NCBI GenBank assembly: GCA_030152675.1
Contig: JASLIY010000141.1
Location: 1-8,307 of the forward strand
DNA: 8,307 bases
DNA from: Acinetobacter sp.
GTDB lineage: Bacteria; Pseudomonadota; Gammaproteobacteria; Pseudomonadales; Moraxellaceae
Reading direction: 5' to 3'
Notes under the pieces: generated by a model
What the model saw: only the letters and a program-made list of their open reading frames with translations
Told to the model about the DNA's origin: nothing
The model's database searches: none
Made by a program: the position numbers and the translations under genes
Part shown: piece by piece, positions 1 to 5,958 of the stretch
How positions within the stretch are numbered: position 1 is the stretch's first letter
Layout: each line of letters begins with the position of its first letter

Positions 1-97
<97 letters not shown>

Positions 98-106
98 TCA
101 TTTAAA

Positions 107-135
107 ACAATATATATGAAACCTCGTGATGCCAA
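107..135 (-). promoter_or_regulatory. Candidate adk promoter
   Basis: On the minus strand TTGGCA (130-135) matches five of six bases of the sigma-70 -35 consensus. A 17-base spacer separates it from TATTGT (107-112), or a 15-base spacer from TATATT (109-114), in an AT-rich run just upstream of adk. The -35 box lies inside the left arm of an 8-bp inverted repeat. This is by eye only; an alternative pairing is TTGGTT with TATATA. adk could also be read through from the DUF445 gene. Confidence 0.35.
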
Positions 136-148
136 ACCAAGTTTGGCA
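130..148. repeat. Perfect 8-bp inverted repeat in the DUF445-adk gap
   Basis: TGCCAAAC (130-137) and GTTTGGCA (141-148) are exact reverse complements separated by three bases. On the adk strand no T-tract follows, so it is not a standard intrinsic terminator. A second copy of GGCATC at 156-161 can pair with GATGCC at 128-133, giving a competing fold that excludes the first. It may be an operator overlapping the candidate adk -35 box, a hairpin at the 3' end of the upstream mRNA, or chance. Confidence 0.6.
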
Positions 149-164
149 AGATGTCGGCATCTCT

Positions 165-1481
165 TTATAGGAAAGCCACAAATAAATGTATTAAGCCCGC
201 GATAAAACCAGTGACCCCACCCAACAAAATTAAAATCCACTCATCTTCCCGGAAAGCCGGACGAAGTAAGTTTTGGAACTCTTCTGGCGTAAGTTCGCGA
301 ATACGATCTTTAAACATTTGAAATATTTTCTGTGCACGACTGGCATTAAATGCTGGGTCGCATACAGGAACCATCGTAATTTCAATCGACCGATCAATCA
401 AGTCAGTTTTAAGTTTCGCATACTCTCTTGGTCCTAAAGACAACTGTAACGATGTCCGTACCAGAGGGGTTTCCATAATCTGATTGATATGGCGTTTGAT
501 GATTCGACGTGTCTTATCTTTTTGAGGACCATACATCATTTCGGTCATGATCGATTTTAATGTAATCAGGTCTTCAGTGACGACACTTGCAAAAACATCT
601 GAGACTTCTTCTTGGCGCTTCATGAACGCGCCTTGGATATTATAGCGCCCAATACGTGGAATCACAGGTTTAAGCCAAGGGAATTTATGATTTTTTTTCA
701 CCTCAAAGAATTGAGGGAAGCGAACATAATGCGGATAGACTGGATTGAACACCATCCATATCGCAATCCAGTTGGTCAAAAAGCCCCAGATTGCAGCCCA
801 GAAAGGAACAGTCCAATGCCATGGCACCAAGAACCAAACCATCATCTGGAAAACACCGAAAATCATACCGATAAGCGCACTGATGTGCCAAATAAAGTTA
901 ATTTCTTTCTGACCCACTTTGAGGAACATACGCACCATTAAACGGCGATCGCCTTCCATTTGGCTCACCACCATATTGCGCATATCAACCAGTGACTCGA
1001 CGTTCATGGTCAGCTCAGTCACTAATTCTTTTAATATGACGGGCAACTGTTTATGGGCTTGTGCATAAATCCGACGTTTGATCGAATAGGGTAAATTTTC
1101 CCACAATACCGCATTACGATCGATCATCACTTCATCGATTAAGTGCTCAAGCTCAAAGCCAACCTGTTCACCAATAATTCTCGCCATGTCTTCCGGATCC
1201 ATGGCGTTCAAGAACTCACGCAATGATCCAAGTTTCGACAAAGTGTTATCGGTAATAATCCCCGAAATTCGACCAGCTTTACGTGGCACAATCCCCTGCC
1301 AACCGACGGGAATCGGTCCGAGATGGAATCCCCAAAACTTAATCGGATAAAATACCATTTTAAGCGCCATCCAAACGTGCGCCCATGTCACAAATGCAGT
1401 GACCGGGATAATACTTAAAACAGCAAGATGATCAGGTCGACTGAGAAAGCTTTGCCACAAATCACTAAGGTATCCAAACAT
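165..1481 (-). CDS. DUF445-family inner-membrane protein
   Basis: This 438-residue integral membrane protein belongs to the DUF445 (YheB-like) family, which has no established biochemical role. Hydrophobic stretches lie near residues 20-45, 196-218, 226-246 and 416-437. The long polar segments between them (about 75-190 and 255-410) are mostly helical in character. Family hallmarks are GFLTNWIAIWMVFNP at about 233-247 and a C-terminal LTPEEFQNLLRPAFREDEW (397-415) followed by the last membrane segment. The first segment (MALKMVFYP, then VPRKAGR near 65-71) resembles the second (IAIWMVFNP, then IPRIGR near 274-279), which suggests an internal duplication. The ATG at 1481 has only a modest purine-rich GAGAG upstream. 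It lies 57 bases after the beta-barrel-like gene and 79 bases before adk on the same strand. Family assignment is confident; function is unknown. Confidence 0.85.
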   Translation of the reverse strand: MFGYLSDLWQSFLSRPDHLAVLSIIPVTAFVTWAHVWMALKMVFYPIKFWGFHLGPIPVGWQGIVPRKAGRISGIITDNTLSKLGSLREFLNAMDPEDMARIIGEQVGFELEHLIDEVMIDRNAVLWENLPYSIKRRIYAQAHKQLPVILKELVTELTMNVESLVDMRNMVVSQMEGDRRLMVRMFLKVGQKEINFIWHISALIGMIFGVFQMMVWFLVPWHWTVPFWAAIWGFLTNWIAIWMVFNPVYPHYVRFPQFFEVKKNHKFPWLKPVIPRIGRYNIQGAFMKRQEEVSDVFASVVTEDLITLKSIMTEMMYGPQKDKTRRIIKRHINQIMETPLVRTSLQLSLGPREYAKLKTDLIDRSIEITMVPVCDPAFNASRAQKIFQMFKDRIRELTPEEFQNLLRPAFREDEWILILLGGVTGFIAGLIHLFVAFL

Positions 1482-1538
1482 GCATGACTCTCGTATTTAT
1501 TTCTATTTGTAGTCAAATAAACTATTTAACATGACAAT

Positions 1539-2054
1539 TTAAAAACCCAGACTCAAGGTATAGGCAAACTGTATAACCGGTTTACTGTCAATCACCGTTG
1601 AATTTCCTACAGATACTTTTTCACCGCCACCTAAGCCGACACTAAAAGTACTGATACGTTCTTTGTTGAGTAAGACATAAGACAAATCTACGCCAGCACC
1701 GAGCTGAGTTTCATCACTTCCAGCAAAGGCTTTACTTTTGAGATGTCCAGCATAAACCCCCAAGTAATAACCATTTTTGTCTTTTCCAGTCAGGACGATG
1801 GGATAACGAAAACCAACTTGTGCACCAAAGGCATGATCGCCATTGGTGAAAGCACCGAGTTTGGTATAGGCAATACCATAGGGATTGACCCACTCTGCAT
1901 TCAGATGTGCAAGCTTCATGGTTAAGCCTGCTCCCGCGTTCAAGGTCGATGCATCCTCAGCTTTAAGTTTAGGTTGTAGTAAATCGTCCTTAATATTAGC
2001 ATGTGATTGATTAGCAAACATAATAAGCATCAAAAAGGGATAGATTTTTTTCAT
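1539..2054 (-). CDS. Secreted 171-residue protein, likely small outer-membrane beta-barrel
   Basis: I do not recognise a named family. Residues 1-19 (MKKIYPFLMLIMFANQSHA) form a typical Sec signal peptide with predicted cleavage after SHA. The mature part of about 152 residues alternates polar and hydrophobic residues, is rich in glycine and aromatics (NAGAGLTMKLAHLNAEW, QVGFRYPIVL, YYLGVYAGHL, LGAGVDLSYVLL, STFSVGLGGG) and ends VIQFAYTLSLGF. A C-terminal beta strand with a terminal phenylalanine is the usual BAM recognition signal of outer-membrane proteins. These features suggest about eight strands, but this is inference. The ATG at 2054 has a Shine-Dalgarno GGAGA (2059-2063) five bases away and a candidate promoter at 2148-2175. 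It is transcribed divergently from mrdA and may be co-transcribed with the DUF445 gene. It is complete, with no cysteine and no lipobox. Confidence 0.75.
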   Translation of the reverse strand: MKKIYPFLMLIMFANQSHANIKDDLLQPKLKAEDASTLNAGAGLTMKLAHLNAEWVNPYGIAYTKLGAFTNGDHAFGAQVGFRYPIVLTGKDKNGYYLGVYAGHLKSKAFAGSDETQLGAGVDLSYVLLNKERISTFSVGLGGGEKVSVGNSTVIDSKPVIQFAYTLSLGF

Positions 2055-2147
2055 TTTTTCTCCAAATTCCCTCGTTTTCCATCATCAAATTCTTAAGTCC
2101 TTCGAATTTGACTCTAACAGAAATAACATTTCCCTTATATACAAAAC

Positions 2148-2175
2148 CCTATAATTTTACTGTCTAAAAAGTCAA
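2148..2175 (-). promoter_or_regulatory. Candidate promoter of the beta-barrel-like gene
   Basis: On the minus strand TTGACT (2170-2175, five of six consensus bases) is followed after 16 bases by TATAGG (2148-2153). This gives a leader of roughly 85 bases before the ATG at 2054. It is assigned by eye. The -10 overlaps a perfect TATAAT on the opposite strand that may belong to mrdA. Confidence 0.4.
2150..2155 (+). promoter_or_regulatory. Candidate -10 box for mrdA
   Basis: A perfect TATAAT lies 147 bases before the preferred mrdA start, but no good -35 sits 16-18 bases upstream of it. A second possibility is TAAAAT at 2249-2254, closer to the gene and also without a convincing -35. Either could be right, and neither is strong. 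Confidence 0.25.
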
Positions 2176-2206
2176 AGCGACGCAGCAATTCAGGCCCTTA
2201 GCTCAA

Positions 2207-2232
2207 TTATTTAATTCTTTTATTTAATTCTT
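2207..2232 (+). repeat. Two-copy 13-bp perfect tandem repeat upstream of mrdA
   Basis: TTATTTAATTCTT occurs at 2207-2219 and again at 2220-2232 with no mismatch, and three bases of a third copy (TTA) follow. It is very AT-rich and lies 70-95 bases before the mrdA ATG. It could act as an UP-like element or a curved segment for promoter(s) nearby, or be a neutral slippage product. Confidence 0.7.
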
Positions 2233-2301
2233 TTAAGCAATTCTAAGGTAAAATCTTTTGCTTTAGTTTAACCTCACCAAGTGCTGAGCAAGTCATCCCC
2301 T

Positions 2302-4347
2302 ATGAAGCAGCAGTTTCCTCTAAAAAATGTTCAACAAGAAAAGCGCATCTTTCGAAGCCGAGTCTTTATTGCGATTGGTTTCGTGTTTCTGTGCATGCTG
2401 CTTTTGGTGGCACGCTACGCTTATTTACAGATCGTACATCATGAGGAGTTTAGTAACGCTTCGGATAAAAACCGCATTCGCCTGCAACCGATTGCGCCGT
2501 CTCGTGGCTATATTTACGATCGAAATGGTATTTTACTCGCGGATAACTATCCAGTATTTACCGCAACACTGAGTAAGGCCGATATCACGGATCTCGATGA
2601 TACGCTACAACGTCTGACGCCCCTGTTGCAATTAAGCACTGAAGATGTAGAACGCTTTAAGAGTCGTGCCAAGACTGCACGTAAAACTGAACGTGTCACC
2701 CTCAAGCTCAATTTGACTGAAACTGATATTGCCAAGTTCAGTGAGGTTAAATACCAGTTCCCGGGTGTTTATATTGAAACGCAAATGACGCGTTATTATC
2801 CGCACGGTGAATTGTTTGCACATGTCATCGGCTATGTTGGTCGTATCAATGATAAAGAATTAAAAAGTATCGACAAAGATGCCTATGCTAGCACCAACCT
2901 GATCGGTAAGATCGGGGTCGAAAAATCCTATGAAGATTTATTGCATGGTGTACCGGGCTATGAATCCATTGAAGCTGATGCGCATGGGAATGTGCTACGT
3001 CACTTGGGCCGCAAAGAATCGATCCGCGGCAATGACCTGTATTTATCCCTCGATTATGGGCTACAGTCTGTCGCTGCGGAACAGCTCGCAGGCCGCCGTG
3101 GCGCAATCGTGGCGATGGACCCGCGCACAGGAGAAATCTTAGCACTGGTTTCTAGCCCAAGCTTTAACCCCAATTTGTTTGTCACCGGGATTGGTCATAC
3201 AGACTATAGTGCGCTGCGTGACAACCTCGATCAGCCTTTATATAACCGTGCCTTACAAGGCTCTTACCCACCCGGCTCGACCATTAAGCCGATGGAAGCT
3301 TTGGCGGGTATTCATTATGGCGTGGTGGATTGGGGAACTGCCATCCAAGATCCGGGTTATTTCCATTTACCTGGCGATTCGCATAAATTCCGTGACTGGA
3401 AAAAAACCGGACATGGCAGTGTCAATATGCACAAGTCCATCGTGATTTCTTGTGACACCTACTATTACACCTTGTCCTACCAACTCGGTATTGATCGCAT
3501 GAATGAATGGATGCGCCAATTCGGGTTCGGAGAAAAAACTGGGGTGGACTTACCAAGCGAAAGCTCTGGTCTCTACCCAAATCCTGAATGGAAAATGCGT
3601 ACCCGTAAAAGTAAGTGGCTCAAAGGCGAAACTATTTCGGTCAGTATTGGTCAGGGTGCATTTATTGCAACCCCCCTACAATTGGCCATGGCCACTGCGA
3701 TTACCGCCAATCATGGTGCACACGTCACCCCACATGTACTTCGAGAAACCAAAGGTTCAAAACCACATGAAGTGATCAATGCCCCGACGGGTAAGATCAA
3801 CTTTAATGGGACTGAAGAAGATTGGATCAAAATGCGTGATGCTATGGTGGATGTGATTCAAACTGGGACCGGCCGTGGGATCAAATCACCGCATTACCAA
3901 ATCGCAGGTAAAACTGGTACTGCACAGGTCAAAAGTATTGCACAGGGCAAACGCTACAATGAGTCGATCCTGACTGAACGTCAACTCGATCACGGCCTGT
4001 TTGTCGGCTTTGCGCCGGCTGAAAATCCTGAAATCGCCATTGCTGTGATTTGGGAAAATGGCCGCCATGGGGGTTCTGCAGCGCGCATTGCTCGTCCGAT
4101 TATGGATTACTGGATATTACAACGTCAGAAAAATCCATTAATTCCCGCAACACATCAAGTCAGTGGTGGCCTAATGACCGCTGGGATTAAACCGGGTGAG
4201 CTGCCGAATAGCGGTATGCCAGCAGCGAACGCACCGGCGTCAACGCCAAGTACACCACAACCATCAACCGCAGCAACTGCAAACCGTCCAAGCAGTAGCG
4301 CAACCCCCACTGCACCTGCAGTCAATGAGGAACAGATAAGTGAGTAA
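2302..4347 (+). CDS. mrdA: Penicillin-binding protein 2 (peptidoglycan D,D-transpeptidase MrdA)
   Basis: PBP2 is the class B transpeptidase of the elongasome. It cross-links peptidoglycan in the periplasm with RodA and is the target of mecillinam. The 681-residue protein has a short cytoplasmic N-terminus ending in basic residues, one membrane anchor (about 21-38), a dimerisation/pedestal domain starting near RLQPIAPSRGYIYDRNG, and the transpeptidase domain. Catalytic motifs are the STIK tetrad at 326-329 (nucleophile Ser326), SCD at 383-385 and KTGTA at 537-541. The 57-residue gap between the first two matches E. coli PBP2. The last ~45 residues form a Pro/Ala/Ser/Thr-rich tail, making it longer than the 633-residue E. 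coli protein. I chose the ATG at 2302 (MKQQFPLKN, as in Acinetobacter MrdA) over an in-frame GTG at 2281 that lacks a Shine-Dalgarno; the ATG itself has only a weak one. The 3' end overlaps rsmD by 8 bases. No rodA follows it. Confidence 0.95.
   Translation: MKQQFPLKNVQQEKRIFRSRVFIAIGFVFLCMLLLVARYAYLQIVHHEEFSNASDKNRIRLQPIAPSRGYIYDRNGILLADNYPVFTATLSKADITDLDDTLQRLTPLLQLSTEDVERFKSRAKTARKTERVTLKLNLTETDIAKFSEVKYQFPGVYIETQMTRYYPHGELFAHVIGYVGRINDKELKSIDKDAYASTNLIGKIGVEKSYEDLLHGVPGYESIEADAHGNVLRHLGRKESIRGNDLYLSLDYGLQSVAAEQLAGRRGAIVAMDPRTGEILALVSSPSFNPNLFVTGIGHTDYSALRDNLDQPLYNRALQGSYPPGSTIKPMEALAGIHYGVVDWGTAIQDPGYFHLPGDSHKFRDWKKTGHGSVNMHKSIVISCDTYYYTLSYQLGIDRMNEWMRQFGFGEKTGVDLPSESSGLYPNPEWKMRTRKSKWLKGETISVSIGQGAFIATPLQLAMATAITANHGAHVTPHVLRETKGSKPHEVINAPTGKINFNGTEEDWIKMRDAMVDVIQTGTGRGIKSPHYQIAGKTGTAQVKSIAQGKRYNESILTERQLDHGLFVGFAPAENPEIAIAVIWENGRHGGSAARIARPIMDYWILQRQKNPLIPATHQVSGGLMTAGIKPGELPNSGMPAANAPASTPSTPQPSTAATANRPSSSATPTAPAVNEEQISE
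4327..4332 (+). promoter_or_regulatory. Ribosome binding site deciding the rsmD GTG start
   Basis: GAGGAA lies seven bases before GTG at 4340, inside the last codons of mrdA. It is the best Shine-Dalgarno nearby and supports the GTG start, whose first residues MSKGNNQLRIIGGEW fit the family. Ribosomes finishing mrdA would stop directly over it. Confidence 0.75.
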
Positions 4348-4909
4348 AGGAAATAATCAGCTGCGTATTATTGGTGGTGAATGGAAGCGACGTCAGCTCC
4401 CATTTGCACCCATTGATCATTTACGCCCAACTCCTGACCGAGTGCGTGAAACGCTGTTCAATTGGCTGATGTGGGATATCCAAAATGCTCGGGTTCTTGA
4501 TCTTTGCACCGGTTCAGGCGCATTGGCTTTTGAAGCCTTATCACGTGGTGCTGCACATGTGTTGATGATCGAGCCGCAACAGGAACAGTGTAAATTTCTT
4601 AGACAAAATATCGAACTACTACAAGCGCAAAATGCCAAACTGCTGTGCAGTACCGCAGAGCGAGCACTCCCCTCCCTCAAAGATGAGTTTGATCTGGTCT
4701 TCCTTGATCCGCCTTATCAACTCAACTTATGGAGCAGTTTTGCAGAAGCAGTCGATCCATTGCTCAAGGATCAAGGTTTAGTTTATATTGAAGCTGACTG
4801 CCGTTTAAGTGACTTACAGCTCCCATCCTCATGGCAATTGATCAAAGAGACCAAAGCTGGAAAAGTCCGTGCAGGACTGTTTCAAAAAACAGTCCAGTCT
4901 GCGGCTTAA
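4340..4909 (+). CDS. rsmD: 16S rRNA (guanine(966)-N(2))-methyltransferase RsmD
   Basis: RsmD uses S-adenosylmethionine to methylate N2 of G966 in helix 31 of 16S rRNA during small-subunit assembly in the cytoplasm. The 189-residue protein has the family N-terminus RIIGGEWKRRQLPF (9-22) and RPTPDRVRETLFNWL (29-43), the Rossmann motif I VLDLCTGSGALAFEALSRGA (52-71), the acidic SAM-ribose position in VLMIEP, and the catalytic motif IV DPPY at 123-126 that holds the target guanine. Motif I reads CTGSGA where many homologues have FAGSGA; this is conservative. It starts at GTG inside mrdA, with an 8-base overlap and its own Shine-Dalgarno, so translational coupling is likely. A terminator follows about 50 bases after the stop. 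Length is normal for the family. Confidence 0.94.
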   Translation: MSKGNNQLRIIGGEWKRRQLPFAPIDHLRPTPDRVRETLFNWLMWDIQNARVLDLCTGSGALAFEALSRGAAHVLMIEPQQEQCKFLRQNIELLQAQNAKLLCSTAERALPSLKDEFDLVFLDPPYQLNLWSSFAEAVDPLLKDQGLVYIEADCRLSDLQLPSSWQLIKETKAGKVRAGLFQKTVQSAA

Positions 4910-4929
4910 TTCAGCATCCAATGACGAGA

Positions 4930-4945
4930 TCAGATTAAAATCTGA
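4930..4945. repeat. Small hairpin just upstream of the rsmD terminator
   Basis: TCAGATT (4930-4936) and AATCTGA (4939-4945) are perfect 7-base inverted copies with a two-base centre, so the real loop would open further. A short T-run (4949-4953) follows on the plus strand. It may be a weak first terminator for rsmD ahead of the strong one at 4959-4984. Confidence 0.45.
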
Positions 4946-4958
4946 CCGTTTTTAAAAT

Positions 4959-4984
4959 AAAAAAAGGGCAAAAGCCCTTTTTTT
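4959..4984. terminator. Bidirectional Rho-independent terminator between rsmD and the lipoprotein gene
   Basis: AAAAAAAGGGC (4959-4969) pairs perfectly with GCCCTTTTTTT (4974-4984) around an AAAA loop. The GC core is flanked by an A-tract on one side and a T-tract on the other, so it gives a U-tail to transcripts from either direction. It can end mrdA-rsmD on the plus strand and the lipoprotein gene, whose stop is 29 bases away, on the minus strand. Confidence 0.9.
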
Positions 4985-5013
4985 AACTTCGATCATTGCA
5001 TGATGCGATAATA

Positions 5014-5334
5014 TTATCGACGATGATCGCGCTTATAATCTTTCTCTCGCTGCTTGCGATCTTTTTCCCATTGCTTACGATCTTTCTCCCACTTTTTATT
5101 TTGCCATTTTACATCGGGCTTGCGATGTGAATCATTACGATGCAACTCTGAATTACCTCGGTTATAACTCGGGTGACGGGAATCTTTGCGATAAACCGTG
5201 TTATGGCCCGGATTACGGTCGTACCGCCCCTGATGTGGTCGATCATCATAGGGGGCAACCATACACCCCACTAAAGCCGTTGAAATAAATCCCAATATCG
5301 CCAATGTTTTTATCATTTTCTCAACCCTATTCAT
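5014..5334 (-). CDS. Small basic lipoprotein with C-terminal heptad repeats
   Basis: The family is not recognised. An N-terminal hydrophobic segment ends in the lipobox LVGC (residues 21-24), so signal peptidase II should cleave before Cys24. The residue after it is Met rather than Asp, which in enterobacterial rules favours sorting to the outer membrane. The mature part of about 82 residues is hydrophilic and strongly basic, rich in Arg, Lys, His, Asp and Asn, with no obvious fold in the first 45 residues. Residues 80-100 form three seven-residue repeats of the type K-(K/Q)-(W/R)-E-K-D-(R/Y), likely a charged helix, and the tail is KRDHRR. The start could be ATG 5334 or, with a better upstream purine run (AGGGTTGAG), ATG 5316; both keep the signal peptide. 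It converges on rsmD and shares its terminator. A cell-wall or surface polyanion-binding role is conceivable but unproven. Confidence 0.75.
   Translation of the reverse strand: MNRVEKMIKTLAILGFISTALVGCMVAPYDDRPHQGRYDRNPGHNTVYRKDSRHPSYNRGNSELHRNDSHRKPDVKWQNKKWEKDRKQWEKDRKQREKDYKRDHRR
5030..5092 (-). repeat. Three 21-bp tandem repeats inside the lipoprotein gene
   Basis: Copies lie at 5030-5050, 5051-5071 and 5072-5092. The last two agree at 18 of 21 bases, and the first and third at 16 of 21. The unit is seven codons, so copies can be gained or lost in frame, and it encodes the charged heptads at the protein C-terminus. Confidence 0.8.
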
Positions 5335-5378
5335 TCAAATATGTGACTAAGGTAACGCTGAGTGATGTAGGCTGGCGG

Positions 5379-5394
5379 GATGCAATGTTGCATC
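5379..5394. repeat. Palindrome in the lipoprotein leader
   Basis: GATGCAA (5379-5385) and TTGCATC (5388-5394) are perfect inverted copies around two bases. They lie between the candidate promoter and the lipoprotein start. This could be an operator for a dimeric regulator or a leader hairpin. Confidence 0.5.
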
Positions 5395-5407
5395 TTGTAT
5401 CTGTTTT

Positions 5408-5436
5408 AGCATAATTAGTTCATAATTTTAAAACAA
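5408..5436 (-). promoter_or_regulatory. Candidate promoter of the lipoprotein gene
   Basis: On the minus strand TTGTTT (5431-5436) and TATGCT (5408-5413) are separated by exactly 17 bases within an AT-rich stretch. The implied leader is about 65-70 bases and contains the palindrome at 5379-5394. Both boxes match the consensus only partly. Confidence 0.35.
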
Positions 5437-5456
5437 TACTGAATGCCTCTCGCTCT

Positions 5457-5478
5457 GACAACTCAAGTAGACAACTCA
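5457..5478 (-). repeat. Two 9-bp direct repeats upstream of the lipoprotein promoter
   Basis: On the minus strand TGAGTTGTC occurs at 5470-5478 and again at 5457-5465, separated by TACT, a 13-base period. They sit about 20-40 bases upstream of the candidate -35 box, a position where an activator could bind. They may equally be a chance or slippage duplication. Confidence 0.6.
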
Positions 5479-5526
5479 GCACCAATAAAGATCACTCATC
5501 GAGATCAGCAGAGCCTCACAGAAGAT

Positions 5527-5946
5527 CTAAAGTGCCCTGACCCAAAACAATCGGATCAACTCACCGCGATCATAAGGAAAGCTAGATAAATATTCGTAGC
5601 CAATCTTATTGCGTGGATTGACACGCCATTCGATCCCATAACCAAAAGAGATAGACAAATCACCGAGATGATCTAATTTTAAATCGGATGACTGTAGTTG
5701 ATTGCCGATTTGATCACGGTCATAGGCGGTGTAATTAAATACTTTGATTCTTTCATTTTGATAGAGCTTGTTGCTAAGTACAGAATAATTGGTTTTTTGT
5801 TTGTCATATTCAATATCTAAAATATCTTCATCCTGCTGCGCGTTGAAATCAAAATAAGGCTTGGGTGTCATGCTTATCACCTCTGCGAATGCTTGCGAGT
5901 GCACAAAAATTCCAGAGATCAAGATCGGCTTGATAAGTTGACGCAA
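5527..5946 (-). CDS. Exported protein of unknown function, 139 residues, TTG start
   Basis: No family is recognised. Residues 1-21 (MRQLIKPILISGIFVHSQAF, then A) make a Sec signal peptide with probable cleavage after AFA. The mature part of about 118 residues has an acidic, tyrosine- and asparagine-rich first half (DFNAQQDEDILDIEYDKQ). The second half has alternating beta-like segments (DLSISFGYGIEWRVNP, KIGYEYLSSFPYDRGEL, IRLFWVRAL), as in a periplasmic beta-domain or a very small outer-membrane barrel. It has no cysteine. The start must be TTG at 5946: no ATG or GTG precedes it in frame before a stop, and GAGGA lies seven bases upstream. It is monocistronic in appearance, lying 176 bases after sucD and 192 bases before the lipoprotein gene. 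Transcription past its stop has no clear terminator. Confidence 0.7.
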   Translation of the reverse strand: MRQLIKPILISGIFVHSQAFAEVISMTPKPYFDFNAQQDEDILDIEYDKQKTNYSVLSNKLYQNERIKVFNYTAYDRDQIGNQLQSSDLKLDHLGDLSISFGYGIEWRVNPRNKIGYEYLSSFPYDRGELIRLFWVRAL

Positions 5947-5953
5947 AACATTG

Positions 5954-5958
5954 TCCTC
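5954..5958 (-). promoter_or_regulatory. Ribosome binding site deciding the TTG start at 5946
   Basis: GAGGA on the minus strand is spaced seven bases from TTG 5946. It is the only strong Shine-Dalgarno near the beginning of the reading frame. The same stretch contains ATG codons in another frame that lead only to a 15-codon reading frame. Confidence 0.65.

Noticed and set aside
612..941. 109-residue plus-strand open frame opposite the DUF445 gene
   Set aside because: It lies wholly antisense to a confidently assigned gene, its residues show no domain or signal, and it has no ribosome binding site that I can see.
1504..1519. TATTTG/CAAATA inverted repeat after the beta-barrel-like gene as a terminator
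   Set aside because: The six-base stem is almost all AT with no GC core and no clear T-tail on the minus strand, so it is too weak to call.
2108..2141. Plus-strand TTGACT (2108) with TATATA (2136) as an mrdA promoter
   Set aside because: The spacer is 22 bases, outside the usual 15-19 range.
2281..2301. GTG at 2281 as an earlier in-frame start for mrdA
   Set aside because: It has no Shine-Dalgarno, adds seven unmatched residues, and the ATG at 2302 gives the known Acinetobacter N-terminus.
2888..3145. 85-residue minus-strand open frame inside mrdA
   Set aside because: It is antisense to the start of the PBP2 transpeptidase domain and has Arg/His/Cys-rich composition typical of a shadow frame.
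4417..4680. 87-residue minus-strand open frame opposite rsmD
   Set aside because: It is fully covered by the conserved methyltransferase, and its cysteine- and serine-rich sequence looks non-coding.
5489..5510. Possible terminator after the 139-residue gene (GATC arms)
   Set aside because: Only four terminal pairs form before mismatches, and the following T-run is short and broken.
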